In this document: positions 34,536 through 42,804 of the stretch, piece by piece | How positions within the stretch are numbered: the first letter of the stretch is position 1 | How the letters are laid out: the number at the start of each line of letters is the position of its first letter | Source: an uncultured Eubacteriales bacterium | Lineage (GTDB): Bacteria; Bacillota; Clostridia; Lachnospirales; Lachnospiraceae | NCBI GenBank assembly: GCA_900319795.1 | Contig: ONPU01000002.1 | Span: 1 to 64,000, forward strand | Reading direction: 5' to 3' | DNA: 64,000 nucleotides | Translations under genes and position numbers: made by a program | The notes under the pieces: model-generated | Databases searched by the model: none | What the model saw: only the letters and a program-made list of their open reading frames with translations | Told to the model about the DNA's origin: nothing

Positions 34536-34880
34536 TCAGAAGACTTCGATCTGTTTGATGATGCATTCGTTTCCTTTGACCAGCCAGGTCTCGCCGCTTC
34601 CGCAGTACGGGCAGATCTTCCCGTAGCGGACCGTTTCATACTCACGCCCGCATCCGCTGCAGTAAGTGACGGCGGGAATCGTTTCAATTCTGAGCTCCGA
34701 TTCCGAAAGGTAAGGATGCCTCGGTTTGAAATAATCCCAGGCGTCCGCGAAAAGATCCGTCATGATGCCGGACACTTCTCCGACTTCCAGTACAACCGCA
34801 GCGACTTTCTCAATATGCTGCTCTTCCACGATTTCGTCAATTGTCCTGGCCAGATTCAGCACAATCCCCATCTCATGCAT
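34536..34880 (-). CDS. hypA: Hydrogenase maturation nickel chaperone HypA
   Basis: A 114-residue HypA with the nickel-binding N-terminus MHEMGIV (His2, Glu3) and a zinc-binding set CSGCGREYE with CPYCGS. HypA hands nickel to [NiFe] hydrogenase (or urease in some bacteria) with HypB. Its start overlaps the end of the large flavoprotein gene by 8 bases. It is the last gene of the leftward operon opposite the [FeFe] hydrogenase, an enzyme that needs no nickel, and no [NiFe] enzyme is seen, so its client is unclear. Confidence 0.93.
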   Translation of the reverse strand: MHEMGIVLNLARTIDEIVEEQHIEKVAAVVLEVGEVSGIMTDLFADAWDYFKPRHPYLSESELRIETIPAVTYCSGCGREYETVRYGKICPYCGSGETWLVKGNECIIKQIEVF

Positions 34881-37692
34881 CTTTATTTTTGAGCCTGTCC
34901 ACCCTTTCCTTTGCCTTCCGCTTCAGGATTTTCACTTCTCTTTGAGCCGCGTACTTCGCCACATACGGAAGCTTGTCCTCACAGCGGATCATATGTGTAT
35001 TTTCGGGCTTGTCCCTCAAAAGGGAGATCGCGTCGAATTCGCAGCGGGTCGTGCACAGGCCGCATCCGATGCAGCGGTTCGGGTCCACTACCGATTTCCC
35101 GCAGCTTAAGCATCTCGCGGCTTCCGCCTTCACCTGTTCTTCCGTAAGCGGGAGGCGGATGTCACTGAAGGTGGTCTTCGGATTCACGTCGAGGTGTCCC
35201 GGAATCTGTCTGGACGCGTTGTCAAAGGATTCAATGACGATATTGTCCTTATCGAGTTCCTTGAACTGTCTGAGATCACGCGCGATTGTAAGAGACTGTC
35301 CCTCGTGAACGAAGCGGTGCATGGATTCGCAGCCCATCTTGCCGTCCGCGATCGCGTCGATCGCGAAACGGGCTCCGTGGCAGATGTCGCCGCCGACGAA
35401 GATATCCGGTTCGGCAGTCTGGAATGTCACCGGATCATGCTCCGCTGTTCCATTTGCCCGGGTGATGACAGCCGTGCCTTCAAGGAGGTTCTTCCACTCC
35501 GCGGACTGGCCGATCGCCTGAAGGACGGTGCCGCACGTGATTTCGATGGTCTCGCCTTCGTCATATTCGGGTGAGAAGCGATGCTCGTCGTCATAGACGC
35601 GCACGCATTTCTTAAAGAGGATTCCCTTCACTTTTCCGTCTTCCGTGAGGATCTCTTTCGGTCCCCAGCCGTTGAGGATTTCAATGCCCTCATCCAGCGC
35701 TTCCGAGACTTCGTCATCCGCGGCCGGCATCTCGCCGACACCTTCAAGGCAGAGCATCGTGACTTTCCCGTCAGTGGTCCTTACTGCCGCGCGCGCCACG
35801 TCTACGGCTACATTGCCGCCGCCGATCACGACCACGTCTCCGTTGAGCTTTACGGAATGATCCTTGTTGACTCTCTTTAAAAATGCCACACCGGATTCCA
35901 CTCCTTCGGCTTCCTCTCCGGGGACGCCTGCTTTCCTTCCTCCCTGCAGCCCGATCGCGATGTAAAATGCCTTATATCCTTCCTCACGAAGATCCTGAAT
36001 CGTCTTGTCCGTACCGATCTCAACACCGGTCAGGAACTCCACTCCCATGGCGCGAAGCACGTCGATCTCCGCTTCGAGAACAACCTTCTCCAGCCGGAAG
36101 TTCGGAATGCCGAGTGTCAGCATGCCGCCGAGCTTCTCCTCTTTTTCGAAGACCGTCACGTCATACCCTTTTGTACGGAGGTAATAGGCGCAGGAAAGGC
36201 CTGCCGGTCCGGATCCGATGACCGCCATCTTATAATCCGGTCCCCACATTCCGCCGTCGTCCTTTTCACAGATCGGAATATAGCGGGTTTCCTCGGAAAG
36301 TTCCTGTGCCGCGATGAATTTCTTGATTTCGTCGATGGCGACCGGCTGGTCGATCGTCCCTCTTGTGCAGGCATCTTCGCAGCGTCTGTTGCAGATCGCT
36401 CCGCACACCGCGGGAAGCGGGTTGTCCTGCTTGATCAGCTTCAGGGCATCCATATAACGGCCTTCGAGGGCCATTTTCACATATCCCTGAACCGCCAGAT
36501 GCGCGGGACATGCCGTCTTGCAGGGAGCCGTCCCCGTCGTATGGCAGTTGATTTTCGCGTCTTCACGATAGTTCGGATTCCAGTTATCCGCGGTCCACGG
36601 AAGATCATCCGGCAGCGTCGTCTGCGGATAACGGATCTCCCCGTCCTTCGTACAGAGCTTCTGTCCGAGCTTCGCGGCGCCGACCGGACATACTTCCACG
36701 CATTTTCCGCAGGCAACGCAATTGTCGGCATTGACATGGGCTTTGTAGGAAGAAGCCGACATGTTCGGCGTATTGTAAAGCTGCGAAGTCCGAAGGGCAT
36801 TGCAGACGCCCGGAGCGCAGTTGCAGATCGCGACGATCTTCTCTTCCCCGTCGATATTCGTGGTCTGATGGACGAAACCGTGGCGCTCCGCTCTGTCGAG
36901 TATTTCCAGCACTTCCTCATAGGAAATATAACGGCCCATTCCCCTGTCAACGCAGTACTCCGCCATATCTCCTACGCCGATGCAGAACTCTCCGTTGATT
37001 TCGCCGCTGCCCTCGCCGCGCATGGTCTGCTGTTTCCGGCAGGTACACTGGCCGACGGAATATTTGTCATATTTGTTCAGCCAGTGGGAAATGTGTTCCA
37101 CGCTGACCGAGGTCTGTTCGTGTTCGATCGCCTTCTCGACGGGAATGACATGCATCCCGACGCCCGCTCCTCCCGGAGGGACCATCGGCGTGACATTTTC
37201 AAGAGGCATCTGGGTCATCAGGTTGAAGAAGGTGGCCAGATTCGGGTGCTGGGCGGTCAGTTCGTCGTTCATCATCATGAACTCCGCGGAACCCGGGACA
37301 AAGATCGGGACATTGTACACCTTTTTCCGCTCGGGATTCTCACGGGTCATCTCGATCACGCCGACCCAGACCAGATGATCGACCATCTTCCGAGTCTCCT
37401 CGATCGTCATTCCGTTCATCTGCGCAAGTTCCTCAATGCTGTACGAAACGCGCGTCTTTTTGAAGTTCAGCATGAAGCGCGCTTCTTCTTTTGTCAGCAC
37501 TTCATCGAGGGCCCAGTACTCCGGATCGTCATAACCCATGGTGCCGGAATATTTGACCAGGTAACGGTCCGTGATCATCGAGCCGAGCTTTAAGATCAGC
37601 TTCGCCTTTTCCGGATCCTTCGGTGTATAATTCGGATCCTGTACAAAATCCCTGCTGTTGAAGTCCCTGTTCTTCTGTGGTTTCATGGCCAT
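34873..37692 (-). CDS. Multidomain Fe-S / GltD-like NAD(P)-FAD oxidoreductase
   Basis: A 939-residue protein. Residues about 60-120 look like a winged helix (YSIEELAQMNGMTIEETRKM). About 190-310 is a Cys-rich domain (GQCTCRKQQ, CNCAPGVC), followed by a ferredoxin site CVACGKCVEVCP. About 390-450 is the GltD-type N-terminal domain (CGAICNRRCEDACTRG). About 490-780 holds two dinucleotide folds (VIGSGPAGLSCAYYL and VVVIGGGNVAVDVARAA). A final ferredoxin domain has CLSCGKS and CIGCGLCTTRCEF. It should move electrons between NAD(P)H and ferredoxin-type carriers. In context it is a good candidate partner of the divergent hydrogenase; the exact reaction cannot be read from sequence. Confidence 0.85.
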   Translation of the reverse strand: MAMKPQKNRDFNSRDFVQDPNYTPKDPEKAKLILKLGSMITDRYLVKYSGTMGYDDPEYWALDEVLTKEEARFMLNFKKTRVSYSIEELAQMNGMTIEETRKMVDHLVWVGVIEMTRENPERKKVYNVPIFVPGSAEFMMMNDELTAQHPNLATFFNLMTQMPLENVTPMVPPGGAGVGMHVIPVEKAIEHEQTSVSVEHISHWLNKYDKYSVGQCTCRKQQTMRGEGSGEINGEFCIGVGDMAEYCVDRGMGRYISYEEVLEILDRAERHGFVHQTTNIDGEEKIVAICNCAPGVCNALRTSQLYNTPNMSASSYKAHVNADNCVACGKCVEVCPVGAAKLGQKLCTKDGEIRYPQTTLPDDLPWTADNWNPNYREDAKINCHTTGTAPCKTACPAHLAVQGYVKMALEGRYMDALKLIKQDNPLPAVCGAICNRRCEDACTRGTIDQPVAIDEIKKFIAAQELSEETRYIPICEKDDGGMWGPDYKMAVIGSGPAGLSCAYYLRTKGYDVTVFEKEEKLGGMLTLGIPNFRLEKVVLEAEIDVLRAMGVEFLTGVEIGTDKTIQDLREEGYKAFYIAIGLQGGRKAGVPGEEAEGVESGVAFLKRVNKDHSVKLNGDVVVIGGGNVAVDVARAAVRTTDGKVTMLCLEGVGEMPAADDEVSEALDEGIEILNGWGPKEILTEDGKVKGILFKKCVRVYDDEHRFSPEYDEGETIEITCGTVLQAIGQSAEWKNLLEGTAVITRANGTAEHDPVTFQTAEPDIFVGGDICHGARFAIDAIADGKMGCESMHRFVHEGQSLTIARDLRQFKELDKDNIVIESFDNASRQIPGHLDVNPKTTFSDIRLPLTEEQVKAEAARCLSCGKSVVDPNRCIGCGLCTTRCEFDAISLLRDKPENTHMIRCEDKLPYVAKYAAQREVKILKRKAKERVDRLKNKDA

Positions 37693-37716
37693 TTTCCTTT
37701 TCTTAGAAGTTATTTT

Positions 37717-38439
37717 TCAATTGACGGAAATCAGCGTGTCCAGAATTTCCTTTCTGGTCGGATGATCGTTCGGGAACGCGAGCGTGTGGACCGCCTCATT
37801 GATATCCTGAAGATAGTGCGCGTCCGAATCGGAAATGATCCGGACATTGTTCAGATAGGGATGGTTGCGCATCAGTTCGTGAAGCCGGTCGAGATGATTG
37901 ACTTCCGCGCAGGTAAAGTCCGCGTTCGGAGGAATCATTCCGAGATTGCTGATCAGGGAAGTAGTCCCTTTCTCCAGATGGGCGGGGATCATGATCCCGT
38001 TAAAGGAACTGACCGCCTCATGAACGCTGTCGAACGGGATCGATGTCGCGTTGATCAGAAGATATTCCTCTTCCCCGATCACTTCGTCATTGCCGTTCAT
38101 AATGATCTGCTCGCCGAATATTTCTTTTTTATTCCGGACCTTCATCAGCCGCTCATAGACATAGCTGTCAAAGGCAAGCGCGTCTTCCGCCTCCGCGAAA
38201 AGACAGACCACGTGAACTTCTTCTTCCGTGGTCAGTTCCATGCCGGGTATCACAATCAGGCCGTAGCGTTCTCCGGCTTCCATAAGGGCCGGAGTGTTGC
38301 GCGCTGAATTATGATCCGTCAGGGCAATGATATTCAGTTCCTTCAGCATGGCCATTCCCGCGATATTATTGGGCGTCATGTCCGGATCGCCGCATGGCGA
38401 CAGGCAGGAATGAATATGCAGATCATAAGCGAGTTCCAT
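37717..38439 (-). CDS. PHP-domain phosphoesterase-like protein
   Basis: A 240-residue PHP protein with the metal-binding motifs DLHIHSCLSPCGDPDMTP at the N-terminus, IIALTDHNSARNTPALMEAG, a central HLEKGT and the C-terminal IISDSDAHYL. Such proteins hydrolyse phosphoesters with a trinuclear metal site; the substrate is unknown. It lies 3 bases after a DRTGG gene and 24 bases before the Fe-S flavoprotein, in the hydrogenase-linked operon. Confidence 0.87.
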   Translation of the reverse strand: MELAYDLHIHSCLSPCGDPDMTPNNIAGMAMLKELNIIALTDHNSARNTPALMEAGERYGLIVIPGMELTTEEEVHVVCLFAEAEDALAFDSYVYERLMKVRNKKEIFGEQIIMNGNDEVIGEEEYLLINATSIPFDSVHEAVSSFNGIMIPAHLEKGTTSLISNLGMIPPNADFTCAEVNHLDRLHELMRNHPYLNNVRIISDSDAHYLQDINEAVHTLAFPNDHPTRKEILDTLISVN

Positions 38440-38442
38440 CAG

Positions 38443-38781
38443 TTACTCTCCGTGAATCAATCTGTAAATCTCAAGGGACGCGTCGAAAATGGATTTTTCG
38501 GTCCGAAGAACCGTAAATCCCTCGCTTTGCGCCTTCTGAAGGCCGGTCTCATCCATACGGGTTCCTTCCGCGAGAACGATGCAGCTCATGTCCGTCAGCG
38601 TCATGACGGCCAGCGTGTTGATATTGCCCATGACCGTCACCCACGCGGCTCCTTCCACACCTCTGCTCATCGCGATACTGAGGAGGTCGCAGCAGAATAC
38701 GGAAGTAATCTCCTTCTCCGGCTCATCCCCGGCATTGACTGTTTCAAAGATGCCTTTTTCTATCAGATCCCGGATCGTCAT
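38443..38781 (-). CDS. DRTGG-domain protein, copy 1
   Basis: A 112-residue protein whose body (FCCDLLSIAMSRG, GAAWVTVMGNINTLAVMTLTD, IVLAEGTRMDETGLQKAQSE) matches small DRTGG-type domains that accompany [FeFe] hydrogenase genes in Clostridia and Thermotogales. The fold is thought to be regulatory or ligand-binding; no activity is established to my knowledge. Its start overlaps the HydS-like gene by 4 bases, so it is co-translated with it. A related protein is encoded at 40582-40944. Confidence 0.75.
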   Translation of the reverse strand: MTIRDLIEKGIFETVNAGDEPEKEITSVFCCDLLSIAMSRGVEGAAWVTVMGNINTLAVMTLTDMSCIVLAEGTRMDETGLQKAQSEGFTVLRTEKSIFDASLEIYRLIHGE

Positions 38782-40133
38782 GCTTTCTCCTTTCCCGGTT
38801 CCTCTTCCGCTTCTTTCTCCGTCTTTCCGAACGGTTCGAGTCCCGAGCTCATGTGGACGTCTGTCGCTACTGTTCCGGCCAGCGAACGGATATAATCCAG
38901 CATCACGTAGATGCAGTCGGTTTCCCTGGCGGTTCCCCTGATAATATCTTCAGCAAGAGACCTGCAGGTCGGAGCGCCGCAGGATCCGCAGTCAATTCCC
39001 GGGAAGCGCTTTGTCAGAGCTTCCACTTCCTGCATCTTGTGAAGGTTTTCAATAAAGTTTCTTCCGAGCGATGTCACCGGCTCATACTCGACCTCTTCCG
39101 TCCACATGCCGGTATCCTCGGGAACAGGAGGCGCTCCGGAGACCGGAAGATATTTTCGCAGGGACTGCATCCTGGTCTTGGCAATGTAGGGATTCTCAAT
39201 TGTCAGGACACCGCCGACGCAGCCTCCCGGACAGGCATCCAGTTCCACAAAATGGAGCGAATGAATCTTCTGGCTCTCCAGGTCGTCCAGAACACGGATG
39301 CAGTTCTCAATGCCGTCCGCCGCAAGATGCGAGTCGTCGATAAGTCCTGCCGCCTCTCCGCCGCTGATCCCCCAGCCGATCCCGATTCTGCCGGCTTCCG
39401 CCAGATCGAGGAGTTCCTCCGGATGTTCGGCCACTTCCTTCATCAAAGGCAGTACTTTCATATAGACGTCCTTGATGGCAAGCGTATAGTCAATCTCCGT
39501 TTTTTCAACCCCGATCGGGTTTCTGCACATCGTGACCTTTGCCGGACAGGGCGAGATAAAGAAGATCCCGATCTTTTCCGAAGGCAGCCCGGTTTCTTCC
39601 ATTGCCCGCTTTCTCGCCAGCGTAGCCGCCAGCTCCACGGGCGGCTGGATCGGGAGCATATGCTCGATCAAAGACGGAAATCTGGTATAAATCATCTTTA
39701 CGATTGTCGGGCAGGCAGTCGAAATAAAGGGATAATTTTCCGGATGCGCCGCGATGTATTCCCGCGACATGGCCGAAACGATCTCGGCAGCCGATCCGAC
39801 TTCCCATACTTTGTCAAATCCCATTTTGACAAGCGCGGTCAGAAGGATATTCACATCTTCCAGATTCATAAACTGCCCGTAAAATGACGGTGCGGGCAGT
39901 GCAACCCTGTACTCGAAATCATTCATCCTGTCAATGGGATCATAGACAGGTATTTTCGCGTGATGTTCGCAGATTCTCACACATTCGCCGCAGTCGATAC
40001 AGCGCTCGTGAATAATCTGGGCCTTCTTGTTTCGCACACGAATTGCCATTGTAGGACATCTCTTTATACAGTTGGTACAGCCGACGCACTGGTCCCTGTC
40101 AAGTTGTACAGAATGTTCGTGAGCTCCAGCCAT
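38778..40133 (-). CDS. Divergent HydS-like [FeFe] hydrogenase homologue, probable sensor
   Basis: A 451-residue protein with an N-terminal two-cluster ferredoxin domain (CVGCTNCIKRCP, CIDCGECVRICEHH), an [FeFe]-hydrogenase-type core, and a C-terminal [4Fe-4S] domain (GIDCGSCGAPTCRSLAED). The three H-cluster motifs are altered from the catalytic form: STACPTIVKMI near 140 instead of TSCSPGW, SPCPAKVTM near 194 instead of MPCTAKK, and DACPGGCVGG near 298. The cluster-binding Cys residues remain. This pattern fits the sensory (group C/D, HydS-type) homologues rather than a fast hydrogenase. It probably senses H2 or redox state and signals to neighbouring ATPases; that is inference. Confidence 0.82.
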   Translation of the reverse strand: MAGAHEHSVQLDRDQCVGCTNCIKRCPTMAIRVRNKKAQIIHERCIDCGECVRICEHHAKIPVYDPIDRMNDFEYRVALPAPSFYGQFMNLEDVNILLTALVKMGFDKVWEVGSAAEIVSAMSREYIAAHPENYPFISTACPTIVKMIYTRFPSLIEHMLPIQPPVELAATLARKRAMEETGLPSEKIGIFFISPCPAKVTMCRNPIGVEKTEIDYTLAIKDVYMKVLPLMKEVAEHPEELLDLAEAGRIGIGWGISGGEAAGLIDDSHLAADGIENCIRVLDDLESQKIHSLHFVELDACPGGCVGGVLTIENPYIAKTRMQSLRKYLPVSGAPPVPEDTGMWTEEVEYEPVTSLGRNFIENLHKMQEVEALTKRFPGIDCGSCGAPTCRSLAEDIIRGTARETDCIYVMLDYIRSLAGTVATDVHMSSGLEPFGKTEKEAEEEPGKEKA

Positions 40134-40172
40134 GATTACTCCTTTACCGATGGATAGTTTTTCGGGACCTCA

Positions 40173-40598
40173 TCATGTAAGATGTACATGCATGGTCACG
40201 GTTGTTCCGACCCCGATTTCGGTTTCAATATCGATACTGTCCGTATATTTTTTCATATTCGGCAGTCCCATACCGGCTCCGAAGCCGAGATTCCGCACAT
40301 TTTCAGATGCGGTGGAATAGCCGGCGGTCATCGCCTTTTCGATATCCGGGATGCCGGGGCCTTTGTCTTTCAGAACCATTTTGATATCGTCCTCGCTGAT
40401 CTCAACGGTAATCTCACCGCCGTACGCGTGAATCACCATATTGATCTCGCCTTCGTAAATCGCGATCGAAACTCTTCGGACGATATCCGGCGCGATGCCG
40501 ATCATTTTCAGCTTCTTTTTGATATCGGTCGAGGCATGCCCCACACGGGTAAAATCCTCGCCGTCCACGTCATATTTGAACTCAAGAGAATCGCTCAT
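40173..40598 (-). CDS. RsbW-like anti-sigma/kinase ATPase
   Basis: A 141-residue GHKL ATPase with the N-box IYEGEINMVIHAYGG, G1 box LKDKGPGIPD and G2 box GFGAGMGLPNMKK, resembling anti-sigma serine kinases. The start at 40596-40598 follows GAGGAGG by 8 bases and lies 17 bases inside the end of the upstream DRTGG gene. No STAS antagonist or sigma factor adjoins it. Its position between a DRTGG protein and the HydS-like sensor suggests it passes on that sensor's signal. Confidence 0.83.
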   Translation of the reverse strand: MSDSLEFKYDVDGEDFTRVGHASTDIKKKLKMIGIAPDIVRRVSIAIYEGEINMVIHAYGGEITVEISEDDIKMVLKDKGPGIPDIEKAMTAGYSTASENVRNLGFGAGMGLPNMKKYTDSIDIETEIGVGTTVTMHVHLT

Positions 40599-40944
40599 AA
40601 TCCGACCCTCCTCTAAGTCCCTTTTCATACAGAAGTCCGCAGGACATAAACATCCGGTGTCCTGTCTTCATGACGACGATGCCCGCTTCCCTGGCAAGCT
40701 CAAGCATCTCTTCCGTCGGATTCTTGTCCCTGACGAACAGGACGCATTTCATATCGATCATCTCGGCCGTACGGATCACCTGCGGATTGCAAAGCCCCGT
40801 CACAAGCATGGCCTGATCCTTTACAAAAGCGAGCACGTCGCTCATCATGTCGGATCCGCACGCTGCCAGTATCTCCTCGTCAAGATGCTCCTCCCCTACC
40901 AGCACGGTCGCGTGGACCGCTTCCTTCGCTTCTCTGATTGTCAT
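40582..40944 (-). CDS. DRTGG-domain protein, copy 2
   Basis: A 120-residue protein (TIREAKEAVHATVLVGEEHL, DVLAFVKDQAMLVTGLC, CVLFVRDKNPTEEMLELA) similar in size and pattern to the product of 38443-38781 and to DRTGG proteins near hydrogenase operons. The start at 40942-40944 follows GGAGGAGCAGCAA; the frame extends 25 codons further upstream without ribosome binding site or resemblance. It is the first gene of the leftward operon that diverges from the hydrogenase genes. Confidence 0.75.
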   Translation of the reverse strand: MTIREAKEAVHATVLVGEEHLDEEILAACGSDMMSDVLAFVKDQAMLVTGLCNPQVIRTAEMIDMKCVLFVRDKNPTEEMLELAREAGIVVMKTGHRMFMSCGLLYEKGLRGGSDYERFS

Positions 40945-41111
40945 TTGCTGCTCCTCCGTACCCGTACAGGCATTACCATTTCTCTTTGCGGCCCCAAGAA
41001 AAAAGCCGCTCAATATCATTTTTCATTGTACCATGAAACCCTCTGCCGCGCGAGTATAAAAACAGGCTGTAAAGGGATATAAAAGGCCCTGATAACGGCT
41101 CTCTTTCAGTT

Positions 41112-41127
41112 TTTAACTCAAGTTAAA
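41112..41127. promoter_or_regulatory. Inverted repeat, candidate operator between the hydrogenase operons
   Basis: TTTAACT-CA-AGTTAAA forms a 7-2-7 inverted repeat in the 364-base region between the divergent operons. It is in the size range of redox-repressor sites but is not a good match to the Rex consensus. The regulator is unknown. Confidence 0.4.
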
Positions 41128-41199
41128 TGCGTTTTACTTATTGGATAGAAAAATATTCTGTTCTTTGACCAAAAACCCTTTTTTAAGAACCCTTTAATA

Positions 41200-41208
41200 T
41201 GTTATAAT
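41200..41208 (+). promoter_or_regulatory. Extended -10 promoter of the hydrogenase operon
   Basis: TGTTATAAT is a consensus extended -10 element about 100 bases before hydC. Only a poor -35 (TTTTTA, 41180-41185, 17-base spacer) is visible. Confidence 0.55.
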
Positions 41209-41308
41209 TCTTCAGATAGCAGCGTGTGTTTTCAAATCTGTCATTGTATCAATGTATCTTTTAAGGCATCCGTTGTTCTAACAAAATCAGTATTAGGAGG
41301 TTATTTTT

Positions 41309-41809
41309 ATGTGTGCTAGTGGCTCAACTACCGGAGTCGCCTTCTCAGGCACACCGGAGCAGAAGGAAAAGCTGCTTCAGGTGATCGCTTCGAAAAAAGA
41401 CGAACCGGGCGCGTTAATGCCGATTCTGCAGGAAGCACAGGCCATCTACGGCTATCTTCCGATCGAAGTTCAGACGATGATTGCAGAAGAGATGAACATC
41501 CCGCTCGAAAAAGTGTACGGCGTATCGACTTTCTATGCGCAGTTCTCGCTTTATCCGAAGGGCAAGTACAGAATTTCGGTATGTCTCGGTACCGCTTGCT
41601 ATGTCAAAGGGTCGGGAGCCGTTATGGAAGAACTCGAAAAAGAGCTTTCCATCACAAACGGACAGTGTACTGCCGACGGCAAGTTCTCACTCGATGCCTG
41701 CCGCTGCGTTGGCGCCTGCGGTCTTGCACCTGTGATGCTGGTTAACGACGACGTTTACGGTCGTATGACACCGGATCAGGTCAAGGGGATCCTTGCCAAA
41801 TACGAATAA
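41309..41809 (+). CDS. hydC: NuoE-like [2Fe-2S] subunit of the electron-bifurcating hydrogenase (HydC)
   Basis: A 166-residue thioredoxin-like ferredoxin of the NuoE family. The helical N-terminus includes PILQEAQAIYGYLP, then KVYGVSTFYAQFSLYP. The cluster ligands are in VCLGTACYVKGSG and CRCVGACGLAPVM. In HydABC complexes this subunit passes electrons between the flavin site of HydB and HydA. A TTAGGAGG site precedes the ATG, and the gene opens the rightward operon. Confidence 0.93.
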   Translation: MCASGSTTGVAFSGTPEQKEKLLQVIASKKDEPGALMPILQEAQAIYGYLPIEVQTMIAEEMNIPLEKVYGVSTFYAQFSLYPKGKYRISVCLGTACYVKGSGAVMEELEKELSITNGQCTADGKFSLDACRCVGACGLAPVMLVNDDVYGRMTPDQVKGILAKYE

Positions 41810-41833
41810 AACGCTTTACGGAGAATTCCTGAA

Positions 41834-42391
41834 ATGATGCCCGAAATCTCACTCAACGTACTGGATGTAGCCGAGAATTCCACACGGGCCGAAGCCTCAC
41901 TTGTCATCATCAGCGTGGAAGCGGATACCGCTTCGGATGAGCTGACGATCGTCATCAAGGATGACGGCTGCGGCATGACGCCCGAGATGGTTGCGAACGT
42001 GACGGATCCGTTTTTTACGACACGGAAAACCAGACGCGTCGGCCTCGGAGTTCCGTTTTTCAAACTCGCTGCGGAAATGAGCGGCGGAAGGTTTTCAATC
42101 GAATCGGAGGTTGGTGTGGGTACCTGCGTAACGGCTGTATTCGGCCTTACAAATGTAGACCGCATGCCTCTGGGCGATATGACATCCACAATGCACTCTC
42201 TCATCACGATGCACGAGGATACGGACTTTCTTTATACATACCGTTACGACAGTGACAGCTTTACCCTGGACACCCGTGAGTTTCGCGAGGTACTGGGCGG
42301 CGTGCCGTTCAGCGAGCCGGAGGTATCGCAGTATATCCGGGAATATCTTCGGGAAAACGAAGCAGAAGTAACCAAAGGACGATTAATTTAA
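41834..42391 (+). CDS. Stand-alone histidine-kinase-type ATPase domain in the hydrogenase operon
   Basis: A 185-residue protein whose first 115 residues form a GHKL ATPase with N-box LDVAENSTRAEAS, G1 IKDDGCGMTPE, F-box DPFFTTRK and G2 VGLGVPFFKLAAEMSGG. There is no histidine-phosphotransfer helix pair, no sensor and no membrane helix. The final 60 residues (TYRYDSDSFTLDTREFREVL) are unfamiliar. It sits between hydC and a ferredoxin gene, so it is probably regulatory for or structurally tied to the hydrogenase. Target unknown. Confidence 0.83.
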   Translation: MMPEISLNVLDVAENSTRAEASLVIISVEADTASDELTIVIKDDGCGMTPEMVANVTDPFFTTRKTRRVGLGVPFFKLAAEMSGGRFSIESEVGVGTCVTAVFGLTNVDRMPLGDMTSTMHSLITMHEDTDFLYTYRYDSDSFTLDTREFREVLGGVPFSEPEVSQYIREYLRENEAEVTKGRLI

Positions 42392-42408
42392 GAAAGGATC
42401 TATACGAC

Positions 42409-42792
42409 ATGAAATCATTGGAGGAATTGAAAGCGATCCGCGAACGGATGCAGGGACAGCTCGGCATGCGTGAAGAGGGTGAAGACCAGACACGTGTCGT
42501 TGTCGGTATGGCCACCTGCGGTATTGCGGCAGGCGCCCGTCCCGTTCTCAACAAATTCGCTGAACTGGTTCAGGAACGCGGCATCAAGAACACGATCGTC
42601 ACACAGACAGGCTGCATCGGCATCTGCCGTTTCGAGCCGATCGTTGAGATTTATGAGCCCGGCAAGCCGAAGGTCACCTACGTTCATATGGACGCTGAAA
42701 AAGCGGAAGAAGTTGTCACCCGTCATCTGCAGGGCGGACAGGTCGTAAAAGAATACGTCATTCCGGCTACGATCTCTGTCCCGTCAAAGTAA
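42409..42792 (+). CDS. Thioredoxin-like [2Fe-2S] ferredoxin
   Basis: A 127-residue protein with a short helical lead and the thioredoxin-like ferredoxin pattern VVGMATCGIAAGARPVL followed by TQTGCIGICRFEPIVEIYEP, supplying four Cys ligands. It is like the N-terminal domain of HydB. Ferredoxins of this kind between NuoE- and NuoF-like genes are common in HydABC operons. AAAGGAT lies before the ATG and HydB follows after 12 bases. Confidence 0.9.
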   Translation: MKSLEELKAIRERMQGQLGMREEGEDQTRVVVGMATCGIAAGARPVLNKFAELVQERGIKNTIVTQTGCIGICRFEPIVEIYEPGKPKVTYVHMDAEKAEEVVTRHLQGGQVVKEYVIPATISVPSK

Positions 42793-42804
42793 GGAGGAAG
42801 CAGT

